Shown one piece after another: positions 1 to 5,343 of a DNA stretch of 5,460 nucleotides. The stretch comes from an uncultured Flavobacteriaceae bacterium. Its GTDB lineage: Bacteria; Bacteroidota; Bacteroidia; Flavobacteriales; Flavobacteriaceae. Position numbers and translations under genes: made by a program. Position 1 is the first letter of the stretch; every line of letters starts with the position of its first letter. The notes under the pieces were generated by a model. It did not search any database and was not told where the DNA came from. It worked only from the letters and a program-made list of their open reading frames with translations. The stretch lies in assembly GCA_913051755.1 (NCBI GenBank), contig CAJXBR010000034.1:1-5460 (forward strand), read 5' to 3'.

Positions 1-317
1 CTGATTTTGGATTTGTTAATTCCCAGTTAAGTGTTTACAGACAACACAGAGAATCTCATTCAAAACACAACAAATCTGGTTTAAAAGTGATGCTGTATTT
101 TGCTAAAAAATATAATTATTCTAAAGACGAAATTGAAAAAATTTATCTAGTTCATGAGAAACAAATGCTTCACAATGCCAGCTTGACGAGTGACAAAAAA
201 TCAGGCCGCAAGCACTACAAGCCATTTCGCCAACCAGTACTGCGCAATTTTGTGTATTTCTTATCTAGCCAGAATCATTTGGCACGAAAGTTCTTTAATC
301 TCTTTCGAAAAATTTGA
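1..317 (+). CDS. Partial glycosyltransferase, family 2 type (C-terminal end only)
   Basis: An open frame enters from the left edge (first whole codon at 3) and ends at TGA 315-317, leaving 104 residues of a C-terminus. It opens with DFGFVNSQLSVYRQHRESHS. A hydrophobic strand followed by a 'vYRqH..S.S' motif is what usually closes the catalytic GT-A domain of family 2 glycosyltransferases, where the acceptor side is completed. It is followed by a charged helical stretch (FAKKYNYSKDEIEKIYLVHEKQ) and a basic tail ending NLFRKI. The donor-binding DxD and the rest of the catalytic domain would lie outside the window, so the sugar transferred cannot be told. The neighbouring flippase fits a surface-polysaccharide role. 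A GTG at 87 gives a 76-residue frame, but the coding frame continues upstream without a stop and the motif lies before it, so 87 is not the start. Its 3' end overlaps the convergent flippase gene by 23 bp. The family call is fairly good; the exact function is unknown. Confidence 0.72.
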   Translation, partial: DFGFVNSQLSVYRQHRESHSKHNKSGLKVMLYFAKKYNYSKDEIEKIYLVHEKQMLHNASLTSDKKSGRKHYKPFRQPVLRNFVYFLSSQNHLARKFFNLFRKI

Positions 318-1566
318 ATCGATTTCCAAAGTAAATGATCGACCACAACAAATAGATGAAGTAGGTTCCCGCAAAAGCAATTGACGCACCAACAACCCCA
401 TATTTATCGATAAAAAACATACTCAATCCCAAAAACAAAAGCCCTGAAATCAATTCTGAAATTACAAAAACTGTTGTCAATTTTTTGGCAATCATAATGA
501 ACGAAACAGAAAAGGAAAGTAGCTTTAAAAAGGTGCCCAGCAACTCCCACTTTAAAAGGAAAATCGTTTCTAAAAAGCTCGAGGAGTACAGCAAAGGAAT
601 AATATAACTACCCAATAACAAGATAATGATCATAGCTGGCAATGCAACAATAGCAAGAAATTTGAACCCCCAAAGCACAACCTTAAACAAGCCTTCTACA
701 GTATTGGCCTCAACAAGCTTAGGTAAATAATACAAAGATATTGATGAAATCGCCAAACTACTGATAAATAGAGACAGTCTGCTATACCCCTCCCAATAGG
801 AAGCGAGCTGAACCCCTACATGGTCGACAAGCAAGATTCGAATGACAATTAATATAGATGGGAAAACCATGGCCGCAACAGCTGACATCCCTGTAAAAGA
901 CAAGATGGGATTAAAAATATGAAATCGAAAAGGTTTGCCAAATAGCATCCGACCAAAAGACAATACGCTGCGAAAATGAAATAGGTAGGTCAGCAACAAA
1001 CTCACACTAGGAATAAATACACTTACCATAAGTCCCAAAGTGTTGAAATAGTATATTAATAGAATCGAAAGGCCTAGGGTCAATAGAGAAGAAATTAAAG
1101 TTGAGCGAACGATGATTTTATACGATTTTAATCCATGAAAAAAAGATTGCATCAAGGTATGTAATACAAAACAGAGTAAACTCAAGAGGAGTCCACAGGC
1201 CAACCAAGGATGAAGATTACTATCATTTTCACTCAATTGTAATAGTACATATAGCTGGTCAGAAAAGACGAAATAAAGAGCGATAGAAATGAGAAACCCA
1301 ATAAGCATCAGCGATAAAGATGCTTGCAGGATGAATGTCGGACGATCTTTATACTCTCCTGTGATGTACTTTACAGCACCCTCATAAATACCCGCTCCAC
1401 TGATTTGCTGAAGAATCGACAGTACGCTTTTTAGGTTTCCAACAAAAAGTAAGGCTGATGGACCTAAGAAGATAACGACAACTTTATTGATAACTAGTGT
1501 AGAAATCGCTTTGACAAGCTGCGCAACACCATTTAGAACTGTGTATAATGATCCTTTTGAAATCAT
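295..1566 (-). CDS. wzx: Wzx-type O-antigen/lipid-linked glycan translocase (flippase), WzxE-like
   Basis: This 423-residue, very hydrophobic protein has about 12 predicted membrane spans (by eye near 79-101, 121-143, 152-173, 176-198, 222-246, 263-284, 296-319, 341-360, 364-385 and 389-412, plus one or two in the first 50 residues). The N-terminal region carries a LGPSALLFVGN block (34-44) and ISGAGIYEGAVKYITGEY (55-72). This closely parallels the 'GP.G.G..GN... GAGI..G..KY.A' pattern of E. coli WzxE, the enterobacterial common antigen lipid III flippase, and the length is close to that family's roughly 416. Family members (MOP/PST superfamily) move undecaprenyl-diphosphate-linked oligosaccharides from the cytoplasmic to the periplasmic face of the inner membrane. 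I chose ATG 1566-1564, which overlaps the upstream gene's TGA as TGATG; an adjacent GTG at 1569 would add one residue. The gene follows the FemAB/GNAT-like gene as a coupled pair. Its TAA (297-295) lies inside the end of the convergent glycosyltransferase. The transported glycan cannot be read from sequence. Confidence 0.87.
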   Translation of the reverse strand: MISKGSLYTVLNGVAQLVKAISTLVINKVVVIFLGPSALLFVGNLKSVLSILQQISGAGIYEGAVKYITGEYKDRPTFILQASLSLMLIGFLISIALYFVFSDQLYVLLQLSENDSNLHPWLACGLLLSLLCFVLHTLMQSFFHGLKSYKIIVRSTLISSLLTLGLSILLIYYFNTLGLMVSVFIPSVSLLLTYLFHFRSVLSFGRMLFGKPFRFHIFNPILSFTGMSAVAAMVFPSILIVIRILLVDHVGVQLASYWEGYSRLSLFISSLAISSISLYYLPKLVEANTVEGLFKVVLWGFKFLAIVALPAMIIILLLGSYIIPLLYSSSFLETIFLLKWELLGTFLKLLSFSVSFIMIAKKLTTVFVISELISGLLFLGLSMFFIDKYGVVGASIAFAGTYFIYLLWSIIYFGNRFKFFERD

Positions 1567-2540
1567 CACTCGACTAGTTGCTCAATAAGGACATAATTTG
1601 ATGTCTGAACATCATAAAAATCATGTGTCATTGTGCTGCCACCAAAACTTTCTTTCCAGTAACTCAGTGTTTGGTTCAGCGCACGACCATTGTTATCGTT
1701 GGAGTGCCCAAAGCTAAAGTATTCGAAGCCAGCACTTTCTTTTGCTATAATCGTTGAAAATAAAGAAGATAAAGCATCCGTCGATTTTCCATAGGGCGTT
1801 GCAGAAATGTATTGTGCCAAGGAAGTTTTATTGGAATTAAATAGAGTCGTTCCGCCTATAATTTTATCTCCTTCATAGATATCATATTGCTTGATATTCT
1901 CTGGAAAAGAATCCTTTAAAAATTGAATTTCTTGTAGAGAATGCACAGGAGTACCCCCATGGCTGATCTGTAGATTGGGAATTAATACCTCATTCCAAAA
2001 GGGTTTCATATTGTCAGTCTCACGAATTTGGAAGTTATGTGCGCTGGCAGACTTGATTTTTCGCTTTCGATTTTCATTAGGTGCAAATGATGATGGCCGT
2101 AAACAAATTGCAGCATCTCTTCGATAAAGATCAGCCTTACAAACAAATAAGCCATATTCGATTTCATCTGAGGGATATAGATGATAAAGCCTTGGAATTT
2201 GCTTGATGAGTAGATTTGAAAACCCTTTTTGGTTGTAATACTTTAATATTTCACCAAATACAGTCAAAACATCTTTAAGTTTAATTTGTTTTGGTAATAT
2301 CAATCCCCCATAACTCAAACCTTGATGAGAATAAATAGTGTTTTCTTTACTGTTGGCGGGAAAAACAGCGATGAGTTTTGTCTTCTTAAAAACGAGCAGA
2401 GATGAATCTTTAAAACGATCGTGATGGTAGCCAATGAACTTACGAGAGAGCATGAAAGTTCCGTTCTTGGATGTGCCAACAAAATCATCCCACATTTGGC
2501 TCAAGGAATCATCATATCGCTCAATCTTAAATTCTTTCAT
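1566..2540 (-). CDS. FemAB/GNAT-like acyltransferase family protein in a polysaccharide locus
   Basis: This 324-residue soluble protein has no signal peptide or membrane span. Its layout matches the FemAB-like/BioF2-type GNAT-fold proteins. An N-terminal half has GTFMLSRKFIGYHHDRF (27-43), a basic strand (LLVFKKTKLIAVFPA, 48-62) and HQGLSYGGL (72-80). A basic linker RKRKIKSA (158-165) resembles the 'NrRr.Ir.A' segment of the family. A second GNAT-like half has GDKIIGGTTLF (225-235), QYISATPYG (243-251) and a closing block with YFSFGHSNDNNG (274-285), LNQTLSYWKESFGG (288-301). Relatives transfer acyl or aminoacyl groups (FemX/FemA: aminoacyl-tRNA to cell-wall precursors), and in Bacteroidota such genes are common beside polysaccharide genes. 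Here it likely modifies a sugar or lipid-linked glycan, but the donor and acceptor are unknown. Start ATG 2540-2538 lies about 12 bases after the predicted transcription start. Its TGA overlaps the flippase ATG, so the two are probably co-translated. The family call is stronger than any specific reaction. Confidence 0.75.
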   Translation of the reverse strand: MKEFKIERYDDSLSQMWDDFVGTSKNGTFMLSRKFIGYHHDRFKDSSLLVFKKTKLIAVFPANSKENTIYSHQGLSYGGLILPKQIKLKDVLTVFGEILKYYNQKGFSNLLIKQIPRLYHLYPSDEIEYGLFVCKADLYRRDAAICLRPSSFAPNENRKRKIKSASAHNFQIRETDNMKPFWNEVLIPNLQISHGGTPVHSLQEIQFLKDSFPENIKQYDIYEGDKIIGGTTLFNSNKTSLAQYISATPYGKSTDALSSLFSTIIAKESAGFEYFSFGHSNDNNGRALNQTLSYWKESFGGSTMTHDFYDVQTSNYVLIEQLVE

Positions 2541-2556
2541 GCTATGATTAAAAACG

Positions 2557-2564
2557 CAAATTTA
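2557..2564 (-). promoter_or_regulatory. Bacteroidota -7 promoter element (TAAATTTG) for the FemAB-like gene and flippase
   Basis: On the minus strand the 33-bp gap after bipA reads TAAATTTG, an exact match to the TAnnTTTG -7 box used by the primary sigma factor of Bacteroidota. Transcription would start near 2553, giving a leader of roughly 12 bases before ATG 2540. I see no clear TTG -33 partner at normal spacing; that region lies inside the 3' end of bipA. The site suggests that the two polysaccharide genes can be expressed apart from bipA, though read-through from bipA is also possible. Confidence 0.6.
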
Positions 2565-2573
2565 CACAATAAA

Positions 2574-4379
2574 TTACCCGAGTTGTTTTTCTCGTCTTTT
2601 TCGCTCGTTTTCGTCTAAATAGATTTTTCGCAGTCGTTGGGAGTTTGGCGTGACTTCTACATATTCATCTTTTTGAATATACTCTAGTGCTTCTTCAAGG
2701 CTAAAACGAATAGGTGGCGCTAACTTGACTTTATCATCCGAACCAGCTGCACGAACATTTGAGAGTTTTTTGGTCTTGGTTACATTAACTACCAAGTCAT
2801 CAGCACGTGAATTCTCACCAATCACTTGACCAGTGTAAATCTCCTCTCCAGGATAAATAAAAAACTTACCTCGGTCCTGTAGTTTATCTAAAGAATAAGG
2901 AATAGCAGTGCCTTTTTCCATGGAAATTAAAGAGCCATTGATACGACCTTGAATATCACCTTTATAAGATTCAAATACGATAAAACGATGATTCATAATT
3001 GCTTCTCCTGCTGTTGCAGTCAGCAACTGATTTCGCAAGCCAATGATCCCTCTTGAGGGTATTTTGAACGAACAAAGCATTCTCCCCCCTTTTGGCTCCA
3101 TCGCTACGATCTCACCTTTTCGAGTTGTAACCATTTCTACAGCTTTTCCTGAAACATCTTCAGGTAAATCGATCGTGAGTTCCTCAATCGGTTCATACTT
3201 TTTCCCATCAATCTCTTTAATAATCACCTGTGGTTGTCCGATTTGAAGTTCATATCCCTCTCTTCGCATGGTTTCAATCAGAACTGATAAATGCAAAACT
3301 CCTCGCCCATACACAATAAACTTATCAGCAGTATCTGTTTCTTCTAATCTCATCGCAAGGTTTCGCTCCAGCTCTTTCTCCAATCTGTCTTTGATGTGGC
3401 GAGAGGTAACAAACTTGCCTTCTTTCCCAAAAAATGGTGAGTCGTTGATGGTGAATAGCATACTCATGGTAGGCTCATCTATAGATATCGTAGGCAAACC
3501 CACTGGATTTTCGGCATCTGCAATCGTATCGCCTATTTCAAAATTGTCTAGGCCAACAATAGCGCATAAATCTCCAGCAGTTACCTCCTCAACTTTTTTC
3601 CTGCCCAAACCATCAAAGACAAGCAACTCCTTGATTTTCGACTTTATAACAGACCCATCTCTTTTTACCAATGAGACTGAATTAGATGCTTTTAGCACAC
3701 CGCGATGCAAACGTCCAATGGCGATTCTTCCTGTAAATGATGAATAATCCAAAGATGTGATAAGCATTTGCGTCGTTCCTTCTTCAACTTTGGGAGAGGG
3801 AATGTGTGATATTACAGCATCGAGCAATGGCTCAACAGAATCTGTTTTGACTTGATAATCATCAGACATCCAATTGTGTTTTGCAGAGCCATACAGCACT
3901 GGAAAATCAAGCTGCCATTCCTCTGCGCCCAAATCAAACATCAAATCGAAAACAGCCTCGTAAACTTCCTCTGGCGTACAGTTTTCTTTATCGACTTTAT
4001 TGATAACAACGATAGGCTTAAGTTTCAAATCGATGGCTTTTTGCAGCACAAAGCGCGTTTGTGGCATGGGCCCTTCAAAGGCATCAACAAGTAATAAAAC
4101 ACCATCTGCCATGTTGAGAACACGCTCAACCTCACCTCCAAAATCTGCGTGGCCAGGGGTATCGATGATGTTGATTTTATTCCCTTTGAAAGGAACAGAA
4201 ACGTTTTTTGATAAAATTGTAATCCCACGCTCACGCTCCAGGTCATTGTTGTCGAGGATCAAGTCCCCTTTCGATTCGTTTTCTCGAAAAAGTTGGCAGT
4301 GATGAAGAATTTTGTCAACCAGAGTTGTTTTCCCATGATCGACGTGTGCGATAATCGCAATATTTCGGATGTTTTCCAT
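2574..4379 (-). CDS. typA: Ribosome-associated translational GTPase BipA/TypA
   Basis: This 601-residue protein is a full-length BipA/TypA (usual length about 600-610). All GTP-binding motifs are intact: G1 AHVDHGKTT (11-19), G2 with ERERGIT (48-54), G3 DTPGH (73-77), G4 NKVD (127-130) and G5 SAK (165-167). After the GTPase domain come an EF-Tu-like beta-barrel domain, then EF-G-like domains with the family signatures GRGVLHLSVLIETMRREGYE and, near the C-terminus, KGGRMLCSFKIPSRGIIGLR, with the BipA-specific C-terminal domain containing NVTKTKKLSNVRAAGSDD. BipA binds the 70S ribosome at the factor site in the cytoplasm and in studied bacteria aids 50S assembly and growth at low temperature or under stress. 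I chose ATG 4379 because MENIRNIAIIAHVDHGKT aligns with the normal family N-terminus. A TTG start at 4436 would add 19 unrelated residues and would lie upstream of the promoter element. The gene is divergent from kdsA, and the polysaccharide pair lies 33 bp downstream. Confidence 0.97.
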   Translation of the reverse strand: MENIRNIAIIAHVDHGKTTLVDKILHHCQLFRENESKGDLILDNNDLERERGITILSKNVSVPFKGNKINIIDTPGHADFGGEVERVLNMADGVLLLVDAFEGPMPQTRFVLQKAIDLKLKPIVVINKVDKENCTPEEVYEAVFDLMFDLGAEEWQLDFPVLYGSAKHNWMSDDYQVKTDSVEPLLDAVISHIPSPKVEEGTTQMLITSLDYSSFTGRIAIGRLHRGVLKASNSVSLVKRDGSVIKSKIKELLVFDGLGRKKVEEVTAGDLCAIVGLDNFEIGDTIADAENPVGLPTISIDEPTMSMLFTINDSPFFGKEGKFVTSRHIKDRLEKELERNLAMRLEETDTADKFIVYGRGVLHLSVLIETMRREGYELQIGQPQVIIKEIDGKKYEPIEELTIDLPEDVSGKAVEMVTTRKGEIVAMEPKGGRMLCSFKIPSRGIIGLRNQLLTATAGEAIMNHRFIVFESYKGDIQGRINGSLISMEKGTAIPYSLDKLQDRGKFFIYPGEEIYTGQVIGENSRADDLVVNVTKTKKLSNVRAAGSDDKVKLAPPIRFSLEEALEYIQKDEYVEVTPNSQRLRKIYLDENERKRREKQLG

Positions 4380-4396
4380 TTCCAATTTTATGGGCG

Positions 4397-4404
4397 CAAA
4401 TGTA
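4397..4404 (-). promoter_or_regulatory. Bacteroidota -7 promoter element (TACATTTG) for bipA/typA
   Basis: The minus strand reads TACATTTG, an exact TAnnTTTG match, 17 bases before the bipA ATG at 4379. Transcription would begin near 4393, leaving a leader of about 14 bases. The leader contains GGAA just before the ATG, which is at most a weak Shine-Dalgarno sequence, as is normal in this phylum. No well-placed TTG -33 element is evident. The element falls within the longer TTG-initiated reading frame of bipA and so argues against that start. Confidence 0.62.
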
Positions 4405-4452
4405 CATTTTTTAAATCGAGTAAATTGGTTTCTCAAGCAAATCCTAAATCCT

Positions 4453-4460
4453 TATTTTTG
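4453..4460 (+). promoter_or_regulatory. Bacteroidota -7 promoter element (TATTTTTG) for kdsA, probably giving a leaderless mRNA
   Basis: TATTTTTG matches TAnnTTTG exactly and ends only 4 bases before the kdsA ATG at 4465. With the usual distance from this box to the start point, transcription would begin at or within a base or two of the ATG, so the mRNA would have no real leader. A TTG at 4425-4427 could be the -33 element, but the 25-bp gap is a little longer than the usual spacing of about 17-23. The core TTATTTTTGCAA recurs before ssrA. Confidence 0.65.
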
Positions 4461-4464
4461 CAAT

Positions 4465-5274
4465 ATGAAAACATTTGAAGATCGATTATCATCTGAAAAT
4501 TCTTTTTTTCTCCTTGCAGGGCCTTGTGCTATCGAAGGAGAGGAAATGGCACTGCGCATTGCAGAGCATATGGTCAAAATCACTGATCAACTTGGTATTC
4601 CTTACATTTTTAAAGGAAGTTTTAAGAAAGCAAATCGAAGTCGGATTGACAGTTTTACAGGAATTGGTGATGAAAAAGCACTTAAGATATTACAAAAAGT
4701 AGGGCATGAATTCGGCGTTCCAACAGTGACTGATATTCACGAGGTAAGTGACGCAGCAAAAGCAGCAGCATATGTTGATGTACTTCAAATTCCTGCCTTT
4801 TTGGTTCGTCAAACCGATTTAATTGTCGCTGCTGCAAAAACAGGAAAATATGTCAACCTAAAGAAGGGGCAGTTTATGAGTCCTGAAAGTATGCAGCACA
4901 CCGTTCGCAAAGTCACAGACTCATCGAACGACAATGTTTGGATTACTGATCGAGGAACTATGTTTGGATATCAAGACATGGTTGTTGACTTTCGAGGAAT
5001 TCCAGTGATGAAAAGCTTCGCACCCACAATTTTGGATGTGACCCATTCGCTACAACAACCCAATCAAGCGAGTGGCGTAACAGGTGGTCGTCCTGAAATG
5101 ATAGAAACCATGGCACGTGCAGGAGTTGCAGCAGGTGTTGATGGTTTTTTTATGGAAACACATTTTGATACTACACAAGCAAAAAGTGATGGCGCAAACA
5201 TGCTTCCTCTCGATCTTATGGAAGCTCTTTTGACTCGTTTGCATAGGCTTCATCAAACAGTTTCGTCGCTTTAG
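4465..5274 (+). CDS. kdsA: 3-deoxy-8-phosphooctulonate (Kdo-8-P) synthase, metal-dependent class
   Basis: This 269-residue cytoplasmic TIM-barrel enzyme condenses phosphoenolpyruvate with D-arabinose 5-phosphate to give Kdo-8-phosphate, a committed step toward the inner core of lipopolysaccharide. Family motifs occur in order: LLAGPCAIEGEE (16-27), FKGSFKKANRSR (49-60), YVNLKKGQF (129-137), TDRGTMFGYQDMVVDFRG (161-178), DVTHSLQQP (191-199), GVTGGRPEM (204-212) and FFMETHFD (228-235) with SDGANM (241-246). Cys21, His194, Glu231 and Asp242 match the four metal ligands of the Aquifex aeolicus enzyme (Cys11, His185, Glu222, Asp233). Metal-independent enzymes such as that of E. coli have Asn at the Cys position. 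I chose ATG 4465 because it gives the normal family length and lies just after the promoter box; an in-frame ATG at 4369 would add 32 residues reaching into bipA. The gene is followed 23 bp after its stop by the ssrA promoter box, with no clear terminator between. DAHP synthase is related, but KANRS and the Kdo-type ending favour KdsA. Confidence 0.96.
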   Translation: MKTFEDRLSSENSFFLLAGPCAIEGEEMALRIAEHMVKITDQLGIPYIFKGSFKKANRSRIDSFTGIGDEKALKILQKVGHEFGVPTVTDIHEVSDAAKAAAYVDVLQIPAFLVRQTDLIVAAAKTGKYVNLKKGQFMSPESMQHTVRKVTDSSNDNVWITDRGTMFGYQDMVVDFRGIPVMKSFAPTILDVTHSLQQPNQASGVTGGRPEMIETMARAGVAAGVDGFFMETHFDTTQAKSDGANMLPLDLMEALLTRLHRLHQTVSSL

Positions 5275-5297
5275 TTCGGCTACAGTTTAAAAATTTT

Positions 5298-5305
5298 TAT
5301 TTTTG
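5298..5305 (+). promoter_or_regulatory. Bacteroidota -7 promoter element (TATTTTTG) for ssrA
   Basis: This is an exact TAnnTTTG match, 38 bases before the predicted mature 5' end of tmRNA. It lies within the same 12-base core, TTATTTTTGCAA, as the kdsA promoter. The predicted start near 5309 would give a precursor leader of about 35 bases to be removed by RNase P. No good TTG -33 element is seen; the region where it should lie is around the kdsA stop codon (5270-5280). The element lets ssrA be transcribed independently of kdsA. Confidence 0.62.
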
Positions 5306-5309
5306 CAAC

Positions 5310-5324
5310 GCGCTTTCGAAGCGT
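5310..5324 (+). other. Small hairpin at the 5' end of the tmRNA precursor
   Basis: CGCTT (5311-5315) pairs with AAGCG (5319-5323) around a TCG loop, with a further G-U pair possible (5310 with 5324). The hairpin begins almost exactly where transcription from the ssrA promoter should start. It may protect or position the precursor for 5' processing. It has no T run after it, so it is not a typical terminator for kdsA. The stem is short and could be chance. Confidence 0.4.
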
Positions 5325-5343
5325 AAGTTCATTGAAACACATC

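Noticed and set aside
87..317. A separate 76-residue gene starting at GTG 87
   Set aside because: The frame is open to the left edge and the YRQH...S motif upstream of 87 fits the end of a glycosyltransferase, so this is a gene fragment and not a small gene.
270..340. Possible bidirectional terminator at the convergent gene ends
   Set aside because: Only short chance palindromes (TTCGAA, AATCGATT) are seen; no stable stem followed by a T run on either strand.
1567..1569. GTG start for the flippase, one codon upstream
   Set aside because: It is possible (GTGA overlap), but the adjacent ATG is the stronger start codon; the protein differs by one residue only.
3268..3747. Long open frame of 159 codons on the plus strand within bipA
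   Set aside because: It lies fully antisense to a highly conserved GTPase, is serine- and proline-rich in the way of antisense shadows, and shows no domain.
4000..4302. Open frame of 100 codons on the plus strand opposite the bipA GTPase domain
   Set aside because: It is the complement of conserved G-box coding sequence, with low-complexity serine/arginine composition; a shadow.
4380..4436. TTG start that would extend bipA by 19 residues
   Set aside because: The added residues (MRNQFTRFKK...) do not belong to the family, the ATG at 4379 gives the normal N-terminus, and the promoter box lies inside the extension.
4369..4464. ATG start that would extend kdsA by 32 residues into bipA
   Set aside because: It gives an N-terminus unlike the family, overlaps the start of bipA, and lies upstream of the promoter box at 4453-4460.
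5288..5299. Perfect palindrome TAAAAATTTTTA before ssrA
   Set aside because: It is A/T only, has no loop and overlaps the promoter box; it is expected in AT-rich promoters and is not a convincing operator or terminator.
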